Under the pieces are notes generated by a model, which had not been told where the DNA came from, searched no databases, and was given only the letters and a program-made list of their open reading frames with translations. 60,601 nt of DNA from assembly GCA_903827955.1 (NCBI GenBank), contig CAIKKJ010000206.1:1-60601 (forward strand), written 5' to 3'. Positions 10,940 to 18,656 of the stretch are shown piece by piece. How positions within the stretch are numbered: position 1 is the first letter of the stretch; every line of letters starts with the position of its first letter. A program made the position numbers and the translations under genes. Source of the DNA: an uncultured Verrucomicrobia subdivision 3 bacterium. Its GTDB lineage: Bacteria; Verrucomicrobiota; Verrucomicrobiia; Limisphaerales; UBA11358.

Positions 10940-11535
10940 AACATTTCCCGGCGGCCTTCGAGCGCGCGGTTGAGCGTAAGTTCATCGGCAAATTCCAAGC
11001 CGCTGCCGGCGGGCAAACCGAAGCCGATGCGGGAAATTTTCAGCCCGCCGCGCGCGAGCCGCTTTGCGAGGTAGTTGCTCGTGGCGTCGCCTTCCACATC
11101 CGTGCCGAGCGCGATAATGATTTCCCGGACGGGTTCAGCGGTCAGGCGTTTTTCCAGTTCGCCGATGCGCAGATCATCCGGCTCCACGCCGTCGAGCGGG
11201 GAAATTTTTCCGCCGAGCACATGGAACTTGCCGCGAAACGAACCTGATTTTTCGATGCTCAAAATGTCCACTGCGCGTTCCACCACGCAAAGAATCGAAG
11301 CGTCTCGCCGCGCATCGTCGCAGGTGGAGCAGGGGGATTTTTCCGTGAGCGCGCCGCAGGTCGTGCAGAAACCAATTTTTTCGCGCGCCACCAAAATGGC
11401 GTCCGCCAGTTGTGTGACGATGGCGGAATCTGTCTGCACCAGATGCAGCGCCACGCGCTCAGCGGAACGTGGTCCGACGCCGGGCAGCTTGGCCAGCGCG
11501 GTGGTCAGGGTGACGATGGGTTCGGGCAATGGCAT
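10936..11535 (-). CDS. recR: Recombination mediator protein RecR
   Basis: RecR loads RecA on gaps together with RecO/RecF. The 199 residues from the ATG at 11535 match the family. There is an N-terminal helix-hairpin-helix (LAKLPGVGPRSAERVALHL), a zinc knuckle CTTCGALTEKSPCSTC, then a Toprim domain with VVERAVDILSIEKS and HVLGGKISPLDGV. The frame is open 11 codons further upstream, but that extension would run into a double-hairpin repeat (11540-11590), so I place the start at MPLPEPIVTL. It lies between ybaB and the HAD gene in one transcription unit. Confidence 0.95.
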   Translation of the reverse strand: MPLPEPIVTLTTALAKLPGVGPRSAERVALHLVQTDSAIVTQLADAILVAREKIGFCTTCGALTEKSPCSTCDDARRDASILCVVERAVDILSIEKSGSFRGKFHVLGGKISPLDGVEPDDLRIGELEKRLTAEPVREIIIALGTDVEGDATSNYLAKRLARGGLKISRIGFGLPAGSGLEFADELTLNRALEGRREML

Positions 11536-11539
11536 TTTT

Positions 11540-11590
11540 GTAGCGGCGGTCTGTGACCGCCGAATCACGACGCTCCTAGAGCGCCGCCAC
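11540..11590. repeat. Double-hairpin REP/BIME-like element between recR and ybaB
   Basis: A 51-bp palindromic unit. The outer arms are GTAGCGGCG (11540-11548) and CGCCGCCAC (11582-11590), with one mismatch. Inside are two hairpins, GGCGGTC-TGT-GACCGCC and GACGCTC-CTA-GAGCGCC (one mismatch). It fills almost exactly the space between the ybaB stop (11594) and the recR start (11535). A unit with the same plan occurs in metH at 58377-58424. Confidence 0.75.
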
Positions 11591-11593
11591 CAA

Positions 11594-11902
11594 TCACATC
11601 ATCCCCGGCAGATTGAATCCCTGCGTGGCTTTACCCATTTCGGCATTGGAAATTTCCTTGGCCTGATTGAGTGCTTGGTTCGCCGCGGTGAGAATCATGT
11701 CCTCGACGATTTGCGCGTCAGACGGATTCAGCGCTTGCGGGTCAATTTTAATGGACGCGAGCGAGCCATCGCATTTGGCGGTGACTTTCACCGCTCCGCC
11801 GCCGCTGGTGGCCTCGACCGTGCGAACGGCGAGCTGGGCTTGAATCTGTTCCATTTGCTGCTGCATTTTTGCAGCCTGTTTCATGAGTTTGCCGAGTGAC
11901 AT
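11594..11902 (-). CDS. ybaB: YbaB/EbfC family nucleoid-associated protein
   Basis: A small DNA-binding protein, 102 residues, that forms dimers and coats DNA. The N-terminal helix is rich in Gln and Met (LMKQAAKMQQQMEQIQAQL), followed by the compact beta core (SGGGAVKVTAKCDGSLASI), and the tail ends PGMM. The ATG at 11902 gives the typical start MSLGKLMKQ; the longer frame to 11953 would overlap dnaX. It is flanked by dnaX and recR, the order conserved in most bacteria. Confidence 0.93.
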   Translation of the reverse strand: MSLGKLMKQAAKMQQQMEQIQAQLAVRTVEATSGGGAVKVTAKCDGSLASIKIDPQALNPSDAQIVEDMILTAANQALNQAKEISNAEMGKATQGFNLPGMM

Positions 11903-11933
11903 AAAAATATTTAAGCTTTGAAATTTGAGGTTT

Positions 11934-13697
11934 TCAGGCGCGCACTTCCACAATTGTGCCTTTGAAAATTTCCAGCGCTTTCTGGATGAGCGGGTCGTTT
12001 TTGAACTCGTCCTTATTGAAAGCCACGGGCGCAGTTTTCTTTTCTGCCGGCGCAGGCGTTGCGGCTTCGGCGGATTTCGCTGGCGAAGCGGGCGGCGCGG
12101 TTTTGGCAGCCACCGGCGCCGGTGGCGACGTGACGGCGACGCGTTGCCAGCCGGACGGGGCTTCGGCCTTGATGAATTTGATCATCGCGCCATGATGGCC
12201 GAGTTCCGCGAGCTTGGTGGTGAGCAGGGTGTGGTTGCGCGAATTGTCCACGAGGCCGAGGTGGTCGGAAAATTCCGGGTCGTAGCCGATGATGAAAATA
12301 TTTTTCTCGAATGACACTGGATGTGCATCAAGCAAATATCCGCGCGTGAACGGACTGACGCGGCCAACGGCGTCAATCAGGTTTGCCCACAGCCCGGCCA
12401 AATCTCCCGGTGCGGGTTGGACAATCGGCGCGGCCGGTTTGGGGGCGGGCGCAGGTGCGGCGGCGGCCGAAAAGCTTGCGGGTGGAGCAGGGGAAAACGT
12501 GGGCCTGGCCGGCGCACTGGCCGGGACCGGCGCGGTGGCTGTTCCGCTGCCAACGCCTTGTGCACGCAACTGGTTGAGCTGTTTCAACACGGCATCAAGC
12601 GGCAGGGTATTGCGCGATTCAATGGCGCGGAGCAGTGTCACCTCGAGGAGAATTTTCTTGGAAGCGGCATCGCGCAGCCGGAGTTCGGCATCCGCCAGCG
12701 TTTCAAGGACACGCGTGAAAACATCGGTGCCGGCAAGGCCAGCCTGTTCTTTCAACGCGGCGACTTCGGTTTCGGAAACTTCGAGTAGATTCAAATCACC
12801 TTTAGAAACTTGGAAGATGAGCAGATTGCGGAAATGGTTCAGCAGATCGCCGAGCAGCCGGCCCAGGTCTTTGCCGCCCTTGGCGAGATCGTTGAGTTCG
12901 GTGAGCGCGGTGGAAATTTCTCCGGCTAGAACGGCGCGGCTCAATTTCAAAATCTGCCCTTGCGCGGCGAGGCCGAACATCGAGAGCACGTCGGCTTCCT
13001 CAATTTTGTCGCCGCAAAAGCTGATGAGTTGGTCGAGCGTGGATTCGGCGTCGCGCATGCCGCCGTCGGCGCCGCGCGCGATGGCGTGGAGGGCGGCCGC
13101 GTCAATCGTGACTTTTTCTTTGCCGGCGATTTCCGCGAGATGCTGGGTGATGAGCTTGGTCGGGATTCGTCGCAGATCAAAACGCTGGCAGCGTGACAAA
13201 ATCGTCGGCAACACTTTTTCCGGATCGGTCGTCGCGAACATGAATTTCACATGCGCCGGCGGCTCTTCTAGCGTTTTCAGCAGCGCGTTGAACGCTGCCG
13301 TGGAAAGCATGTGAACTTCATCAATGATGTAAATTTTGAATGGCGATTTCGCCGGCGCGTATTTGCATGTCTCCCGCAGCTCGCGCACTTGTTCGACGCC
13401 GTTGTTGCTCGCGCCGTCAATTTCCAGCACGTCCAGCGAACGCCCGTCGGTGATTTCCTGCACGCGGTCATCGGCGTCATCAAAATCCACTTTTGGTCCG
13501 CCGGTGCAGTTCAGCGCCTTGGCGAAGATGCGCGCGATGGTGGTCTTGCCCGTGCCGCGCGGGCCGCAGAACAGATACGCGTGCGCAATGCGTTTTTGCG
13601 CGATGGCGTTGGCGAGTGTCTGGGTGACGTGCTCCTGCCCGACGACGTCGGCGAAACGCTGCGGGCGGTATTTGCGGGCGATGACTTGATAAGACAC
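11934..13697 (-). CDS. dnaX: DNA polymerase III subunit gamma/tau
   Basis: The clamp-loader ATPase that ties the replicative polymerases to the sliding clamp. I start it at the GTG at 13697, giving VSYQVIARKYRPQRF, the usual opening; the frame is open to a TTG at 13715. Walker A is GPRGTGKTT, Walker B IIDEVHMLS, the SRC motif LSRCQRF, and the AAA+ domain III follows to about residue 370. A long Ala/Pro-rich linker (about 385-450) precedes a short tau-like C-terminal domain. Odd point: in the zinc-finger segment only the first Cys (ALNC) remains; the other three are replaced (KVDFDDADDRVQEI). The SRP RNA lies directly upstream. Confidence 0.95.
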   Translation of the reverse strand: MSYQVIARKYRPQRFADVVGQEHVTQTLANAIAQKRIAHAYLFCGPRGTGKTTIARIFAKALNCTGGPKVDFDDADDRVQEITDGRSLDVLEIDGASNNGVEQVRELRETCKYAPAKSPFKIYIIDEVHMLSTAAFNALLKTLEEPPAHVKFMFATTDPEKVLPTILSRCQRFDLRRIPTKLITQHLAEIAGKEKVTIDAAALHAIARGADGGMRDAESTLDQLISFCGDKIEEADVLSMFGLAAQGQILKLSRAVLAGEISTALTELNDLAKGGKDLGRLLGDLLNHFRNLLIFQVSKGDLNLLEVSETEVAALKEQAGLAGTDVFTRVLETLADAELRLRDAASKKILLEVTLLRAIESRNTLPLDAVLKQLNQLRAQGVGSGTATAPVPASAPARPTFSPAPPASFSAAAAPAPAPKPAAPIVQPAPGDLAGLWANLIDAVGRVSPFTRGYLLDAHPVSFEKNIFIIGYDPEFSDHLGLVDNSRNHTLLTTKLAELGHHGAMIKFIKAEAPSGWQRVAVTSPPAPVAAKTAPPASPAKSAEAATPAPAEKKTAPVAFNKDEFKNDPLIQKALEIFKGTIVEVRA

Positions 13698-13713
13698 GGG
13701 AGAAGTGTGAATC

Positions 13714-13747
13714 AAAAATTAAAAATGCGAAATTAAAAATTGAAAAG
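13714..13747. repeat. AT-rich 7-bp-period tandem repeat between ffs and dnaX
   Basis: Five consecutive 7-bp blocks: AAAAATT, AAAAATG, CGAAATT, AAAAATT, GAAAAGG. On the minus strand the tract directly follows the SRP RNA stem and is T-rich, so it could also act as the SRP RNA terminator tail. Confidence 0.5.
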
Positions 13748-13844
13748 GTGTCAGGGTGACTGCGGCAATTGCAAAGCATGCTGCCGTTGCTGCCTTCCGG
13801 CTCTGGCGGGGTTCACAAGTCCACACTCCACAGGCCCTGACCCC
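13747..13844 (-). ncRNA. ffs: Small bacterial signal recognition particle RNA (4.5S type)
   Basis: A 98-nt RNA of the small bacterial type, with domain IV and no Alu domain. The minus strand shows the universally conserved loop sequence GCCGGAAGGCAGCAACGGCAGC-like core, with the GGAA tetraloop and the asymmetric AGCA/CAGC internal loop that bind Ffh. The ends pair: GGGGTCAGGG at the 5' end with CCCTGACACC at the 3' end (one mismatch). T-rich sequence follows on the transcribed strand. It lies just upstream of dnaX, as in many bacteria. Together with Ffh and FtsY it targets membrane proteins during translation. Confidence 0.95.
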
Positions 13845-13847
13845 GGA

Positions 13848-13876
13848 AATTTGCCGCACACGCCGGCGGTTGTCGA
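13848..13876 (-). promoter_or_regulatory. Putative sigma-70 promoter of ffs
   Basis: On the minus strand, TCGACA (-35, 5 of 6 matches) is followed after 17 bp by CAAATT (-10, 3 of 6). Transcription would start at or just before the 5' end of the SRP RNA stem. The match is moderate, but position and spacing are right. Confidence 0.4.
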
Positions 13877-13962
13877 GCCAAAGCAAGCGCGGGCATCACC
13901 AGTTTATTTTGTAGCCACTGACCAGGATATTTCGTCATTGTCTGGCAGCCAACCAATTTAAA

Positions 13963-15507
13963 ATGAAAAACCTGTCCACCTTTGCTGGAAAATTTTTAAT
14001 GCTGCTTTGCGCCACCGGCATTCTCCATGCCGCCGCGCCGGGGCAAAATGTTTTCAACGTCCGCGACTTCGGTGCGGTCGGCGACGGGAATAATCTGGAC
14101 AGTCCGGCGATCGACCGCGCGATTGACGCGGCGGCCAAAGCCGGCGGCGGCACGGTCTTGCTCACGGCGGGAACTTATTTGAGCGGCTCGATTCATCTCC
14201 AGAGCAACATTCATTTGCTGATTGACGCGGGCGCGACCATTTTGGGCGCACCACAATCCCTGAAGGCGTATGACGAGACCGAGCCGTTTCCCGGCATCGC
14301 GTTTCAAGATGGCGGGCATTGCTATTTTCATAACAGCCTTATTTGGGGTGAGAACTTGACGAATGTTTTCATCAGCGGCCACGGCATGATTAACGGCGGC
14401 GGTCTTGATCGGAATCCAAAAATTCTCGACGAAATGTGCGGTTATAATCACTTTCCCACGCCGAACGCAACCAACTATCCGCCTGTCCGCATCGGCAACA
14501 AATCCATCGCCCTCAAGCTGTGCCGCAACGTCGTCATCCGCGACATCACCATTTTTCACGGCGGGCACTTTGCTATTCTTGTGACGGGCTGTGACAATCT
14601 GACGATTGATGGCGTGACGATTGATACTAACCGCGACGGCATGGACATTGACTGCTGTCGCAACACCATCGTGAGCAACTGCCGCGTGAATTCTCCGATT
14701 GATGACGGCATCTGCCCCAAGAGCACCTACGCGCTCGGCGAATTGCGGCTTACGGAAAACCTCACCATCGTCAACTGTCAGGTCTCCGGTTTTCTCGAAG
14801 GCACGTTGCTGGACGGCACCATGAAGCCGGCAAAAAATGGTCTGGGCCGTATCAAATTCGGCACGGAATCCAGCGGCGGTTTTCGCAACTGCACCGTGGC
14901 AAACTGCACTTTCCGCAACTGCCGTGGCCTTGCTTTGGAAGAAGTGGACGGCGGCATTCTCGAAAATATCACCATCAATAACCTCTCCATGATGGACGTG
15001 GGCGACTATGCCATTTACCTCACCACCGGCAAACGCAACCGCACGCCCGGTCTCACGACGAACAGCCGGATGAAAAATATTTTGATCTCCAATGTCATCG
15101 CCGATGGCGTGGGCAAAATGAGCGGGATTCAAATCATGGGGTTGCCCGGACAGCCGATTGAAGGCGTGCGCTTGGAAAATATCCGGCTCACGAGCAATGG
15201 TGGCGGCACGACGAATGACGCGGCTATCAATCCCAAAGAACTTGCCGGTGGTTATCCCGAACCCGGCAAGATTGGCACGCTGCCAGCCTACGGCATTTAC
15301 GCCCGCCACGTCCGCTATTTAGAACTGGCAAATATCCATTTGAATTTTTCCAGGGAAGATTTGCGCCCGGCGGCGATGTTTGCGGATGTTCAAGGATTGG
15401 AGATTGATAATCTCAAGCCGCAAGTCGCCGACGGAGTGCGCGCCGCCGTCTTCGCCGACAACGTGGGCGGCATCACCATCCGCAACTCGCCCGCAGTTCA
15501 AAAATAA
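13963..15507 (+). CDS. Secreted glycoside hydrolase family 28 (polygalacturonase-like)
   Basis: A 514-residue exported enzyme expected to cleave galacturonan or rhamnogalacturonan linkages in pectin. A signal peptide covers about residues 1-25 (charged MKNLSTFAGK, hydrophobic core, HAAAPG). The N-terminal VRDFGAVGDGNNLDSPAIDRAI segment is typical of bacterial GH28, and a right-handed beta-helix follows. Catalytic-region signatures are NRDGMDID (about 223), DDGICPKS (about 247) and GRIKFGTES (about 296), corresponding to the NTD, DD and RIK motifs. The substrate is inferred. It starts at ATG 13963 and is transcribed away from dnaX/ffs. A PL9-like lyase gene lies 0.5 kb downstream on the opposite strand. 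Confidence 0.88.
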   Translation: MKNLSTFAGKFLMLLCATGILHAAAPGQNVFNVRDFGAVGDGNNLDSPAIDRAIDAAAKAGGGTVLLTAGTYLSGSIHLQSNIHLLIDAGATILGAPQSLKAYDETEPFPGIAFQDGGHCYFHNSLIWGENLTNVFISGHGMINGGGLDRNPKILDEMCGYNHFPTPNATNYPPVRIGNKSIALKLCRNVVIRDITIFHGGHFAILVTGCDNLTIDGVTIDTNRDGMDIDCCRNTIVSNCRVNSPIDDGICPKSTYALGELRLTENLTIVNCQVSGFLEGTLLDGTMKPAKNGLGRIKFGTESSGGFRNCTVANCTFRNCRGLALEEVDGGILENITINNLSMMDVGDYAIYLTTGKRNRTPGLTTNSRMKNILISNVIADGVGKMSGIQIMGLPGQPIEGVRLENIRLTSNGGGTTNDAAINPKELAGGYPEPGKIGTLPAYGIYARHVRYLELANIHLNFSREDLRPAAMFADVQGLEIDNLKPQVADGVRAAVFADNVGGITIRNSPAVQK

Positions 15508-15583
15508 AATGCGGCGGCATTTCGGTGAGTGAACTGACTGAATGAAGGCGGCAGTCTGCGGATGTGCCACTAGGGTGCGAAAT

Positions 15584-15949
15584 TTATTTCATGGGCCAGC
15601 CCGCTGCCGTCATGCCTTTGTAACCGCCGATGAGTGAATGGACATTTTTGTAGCCCATTCGCTGCGCGGCATCGCACGTCATCGCCGAACGGAAGCCGCC
15701 GCCGCAATACATGATGATCTCCGTCTGCGGGTCAGGATAAAGTTTTTCCAGGTCGCGCTCCAAAATGCCTTTGCCGAGATGCACCGCTTCCGCCGCGTGA
15801 CCGGCGTGCCATTCGGAATCTTCGCGCACATCGAGCAGGATGACTTTGGGATTAGCGGCGAGTTTGTCTCGTGCTTCCGCGACGCTGATTTCGTTCACGG
15901 ACTTTTTGGCTTCGTTGGCGAGTTTGAGAAAACCGGGTGAATGATCCAT
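15584..15949 (-). CDS. Single-domain rhodanese-like protein
   Basis: A 121-residue protein with one rhodanese fold and no signal peptide. The domain runs from ISVAEARDKLA to the C terminus. VILLDVRE and the CH2A motif EWHAGHAAEAVHLGKG are present. The active-site loop is YCGGGFRS, so the persulfide-forming Cys (about residue 91) is retained. It probably transfers sulfane sulfur or acts in redox signalling; the acceptor is unknown. It lies between two carbohydrate-active enzyme genes, 41 bp after the end of the lyase start region, which may be only positional. Confidence 0.88.
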   Translation of the reverse strand: MDHSPGFLKLANEAKKSVNEISVAEARDKLAANPKVILLDVREDSEWHAGHAAEAVHLGKGILERDLEKLYPDPQTEIIMYCGGGFRSAMTCDAAQRMGYKNVHSLIGGYKGMTAAGWPMK

Positions 15950-15990
15950 GCGGGAAAAATAAATTTTCCGGCGGAGCGGTCAATGCAATT

Positions 15991-17559
15991 TCACGGCAGC
16001 CCGATACGATAAAAATTGGCCGCGCTCCCGGAGGAAATTCCATTCGTGAACGTGCAGTCGCCGGACAAATTAGACAAATTCGTTCCAATGAAAGGCCATT
16101 GCGACACGGCGAGCAACAAATTCGTGGAGGCGAGCAGATAATTCGTCCGGTTTGCCCAACCGCTCGCCGTGAAAATCAAATTCGTTCCCACTCTGGCAAT
16201 CGTCGGGTTCGGCGCGTTGGTGGGACCAAACTCAAACGCACCCAAGTCCGGCGCGGTTCCGTAGAACGCAAAACCTTGGTTCGTTCCGGCGTTGATGCAA
16301 TCGCTCGTGTTCGTGAGCCGCGCGAAGTTGATGTAAGGCAAATCACCGTTCGTCCGGCGCGACGCGGTGAGCAGGCTTTCATCGAGCGTCATGAAGTCAT
16401 TCGTCGCGATGCTGATGGGCAGCGTGAAGTAGTTGAAGTTCGTGTCGTTGACCGGCCCAAGATTTTTCACTTCCGTTCCGCCCTTGTAGCCGAGGTTGTT
16501 TTTCATGATGTGGTTGTAGCCTGGGCAGTCGCCGGCGGAACTGCTGTTGTTCGTGCTGCACAGCATGTCGTAGTTCACGGAGTTGTGGTAAGAGGTGTTG
16601 TTGATCCAAGTCTGGCCGTCGAGATGATGGTTAGCGTAGATGCCGTTCGCGCGATTCCGCACCGCGACGCAAAATTCGATGACCTGACGCGGAATGGGCG
16701 TGGGAAACGAACTGCCGGAAACGCCGTAGCCGCCGCCTTTCACGCCGTTGCCATCACCGGTGCTGCTGGCAAAATTTGTGAAGTAGCCATTCCAGAACGC
16801 CCAGCAATGATCGAACGTCACCACCGCAAACGCATTGATGCAGTCGTAGCCGTCGTCGCTGTTGAACCACGCGCGGCAGCCGCGAATGATATTTCCCTTG
16901 CCGCTGGTCGAGCTGGGATGGCAGCCGAAGCCGTCCGTGTTGCCGAGCGAACCACTGTCGAGACCGCGATTGTTGTAGGCATCGCAATTTAAAACCAGAT
17001 TGCTTGCGCCGGAAGTGAGATACCAGCCGTTGGCCATGCCGTCGTGCATCCGCAGTTGCTCGAAGCGGTTGAAGTTGCCGCCGGCAATGCGAAAATTTTC
17101 CGACTGAGTATGCTGCAATGCCACATCCACCTGCACGCCCACCACGTCGAAACCCTTGAACGTGCAGCCGCTCGCCGTGACCAGAAATGCCGTCACGCGA
17201 TTGGAATTGGCGATGGGTGGACGGACATTGCTAAAATCAAACACCGGCAGCTCGCCCGGCCACGCGACGTAGCTGATGTTGTTTTTCGTCACGTTGTTGA
17301 CGATCACCCACGGCGCGTTCGTGGCGGTTAGATTGGTGTTGGACAAAAAATAAGTTCCGCCGCGCAGCCAGACCGTGTCGCCCGCCGCCGCCGCTGACTG
17401 GGCGCGGGTGAAAGTTGCAAAAGGGCTGTTGCTCGTGCCGGTGTTCGTGTCGAAACCGTTGGTGGCCACAAACCATGTTGCCGCTTGCGCGCAGCCGTCC
17501 AGCCACAAAAACAGCGCCAGGCACGCGGGTAGAAAAAGTTTGGGCAAACGGGATAACAT
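15991..17559 (-). CDS. Secreted right-handed beta-helix protein, PL9-like pectate lyase, with C-terminal FYR module
   Basis: An exported polysaccharide lyase candidate, about 522 residues from the ATG at 17559; the frame is open to 17604, but MLSRLPKLFLPAC gives a better signal peptide (cleavage after CAQA). The beta-helix carries the PL9 pattern: an Asp in NTDGFG (about 206), NSDDGYD (about 233-238), which match the calcium-site acids of Pel9A, and a Lys in GNGVKGGG (about 272), the likely base. A linker FGPTNAPNP leads to a C-terminal module of about 65 residues ending FYRIGLP, shared with two other secreted proteins in this window. It pairs functionally with the GH28 gene. Confidence 0.82.
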   Translation of the reverse strand: MLSRLPKLFLPACLALFLWLDGCAQAATWFVATNGFDTNTGTSNSPFATFTRAQSAAAAGDTVWLRGGTYFLSNTNLTATNAPWVIVNNVTKNNISYVAWPGELPVFDFSNVRPPIANSNRVTAFLVTASGCTFKGFDVVGVQVDVALQHTQSENFRIAGGNFNRFEQLRMHDGMANGWYLTSGASNLVLNCDAYNNRGLDSGSLGNTDGFGCHPSSTSGKGNIIRGCRAWFNSDDGYDCINAFAVVTFDHCWAFWNGYFTNFASSTGDGNGVKGGGYGVSGSSFPTPIPRQVIEFCVAVRNRANGIYANHHLDGQTWINNTSYHNSVNYDMLCSTNNSSSAGDCPGYNHIMKNNLGYKGGTEVKNLGPVNDTNFNYFTLPISIATNDFMTLDESLLTASRRTNGDLPYINFARLTNTSDCINAGTNQGFAFYGTAPDLGAFEFGPTNAPNPTIARVGTNLIFTASGWANRTNYLLASTNLLLAVSQWPFIGTNLSNLSGDCTFTNGISSGSAANFYRIGLP

Positions 17560-17682
17560 TTTTGTGGGCGATGGAAATTTAGTGGCGGCAAACTGTTTTT
17601 TCAACCGGCGGACGGAACAAATTCTGGCGATGCCGGTGGAAAATTAATTCGCAACGCGGCCGCTTTAAATTAACTTCGCCGC

Positions 17683-18597
17683 GTGTCGGACAAAAAAAAC
17701 AATTCAGCCATCGCCGGTGGCCTGCTGCTCACCACGATTTTGTGGGGCGGCAATAACGCTGGGACGAAGTGGCTCGTGGGGACGTGGCCGCCAATTTTCA
17801 CCGGCGGCACGCGCTTTCTCATTGCGGGATTTATTCTGCTCGCGGTGCTGCGGTTCACGAAATTGCTCGGACGGTTTGAATCGCTCACGGCCTTGCAATA
17901 CCGCGCGCTCTGGCTGCGCGGCGGTTTAAGCCTCGCGGCGTATGTTGTCACCTTTTGCTGGGCGTTCAAACTCACGGCCGCCTCGCACGTGGCGCTGTAT
18001 CTCGGCGCGTCGCCCATCTGGGCGCTGTTGTGGGAGGAACGGCCGCAGCGCAACTGGTCCAGCGCGCGACGTTACGGCGCGGCGCTGCTGGCGTTGTCCG
18101 GCGTGCTGGTTTTGTTCTGGCCAGTTTTGCAATCCGGCCATTCGAGTGTGCTGGGCGAATTGCTCGGCCTGCTCGCCAGTTTTCTCTGGGCAAATTTCAG
18201 CCATCAAAGCCGCATCCTCGCATCCAAAATCAATGGTCTTGAAGTCGCCGCAAATTCCATGTGGATGGCCGGGGTCACGCTCGTGCCGTTCATCCTTTGG
18301 GAAGCCACGCGTGGTATCCCGGTGGACGCGCAGCATCTCGGCGTGCAATCGTTCTGCATTTTGCTGGGCAGCGTCGTGCCGTATGCATTCTGGAATTCCG
18401 CGCTGCGCCACTGGCAGACCAGCCGCGTGCTGCTGTTCAACAATCTCATTCCGCTGACCACGACAATCTGGGTGCATTTCACGCTGGGCGAGCCGATCAC
18501 GCCGACGTTTTGCACCGCGATGTTTCTGATCGTTGCCGGCGTGTTGCTGGGGCAGGTGGACTGGTCAAAAGTTTTTAAACTACCGGAAAGTTTCTGA
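17683..18597 (+). CDS. EamA/DMT-superfamily permease
   Basis: A 304-residue inner-membrane transporter of the drug/metabolite transporter superfamily, with ten hydrophobic helices in two EamA repeats (about 8-125 and 150-290). The substrate cannot be predicted. Typical features are WGGNNAGTKW in helix 1, GGTRFLIAGFILL in helix 2 and a positively charged loop after helix 4. It starts at a GTG (17683, MSDKKNNSAIAGG). It ends just before a strong bidirectional hairpin shared with the glucan phosphorylase gene. Confidence 0.88.
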   Translation: MSDKKNNSAIAGGLLLTTILWGGNNAGTKWLVGTWPPIFTGGTRFLIAGFILLAVLRFTKLLGRFESLTALQYRALWLRGGLSLAAYVVTFCWAFKLTAASHVALYLGASPIWALLWEERPQRNWSSARRYGAALLALSGVLVLFWPVLQSGHSSVLGELLGLLASFLWANFSHQSRILASKINGLEVAANSMWMAGVTLVPFILWEATRGIPVDAQHLGVQSFCILLGSVVPYAFWNSALRHWQTSRVLLFNNLIPLTTTIWVHFTLGEPITPTFCTAMFLIVAGVLLGQVDWSKVFKLPESF

Positions 18598-18610
18598 CCG
18601 GTGCAAAATA

Positions 18611-18638
18611 AAAAGCGGACGGTTGCCCGTCCGCTTTT
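18611..18638. terminator. Bidirectional intrinsic terminator
   Basis: A perfect 12-bp stem, AAAAGCGGACGG (18611-18622) and CCGTCCGCTTTT (18627-18638), with the 4-nt loop TTGC. It has A and T tails on both sides and sits between the convergent DMT permease and glucan phosphorylase genes. Confidence 0.9.
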
Positions 18639-18656
18639 CGGTTTTAAATTTCCCCG

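Noticed and set aside
13996-15309. Antisense open frame of 437 codons opposite the GH28 gene
   Set aside because: His/Ala/Asp-rich shadow without motifs; the plus-strand GH28 protein with its signal peptide explains the region.
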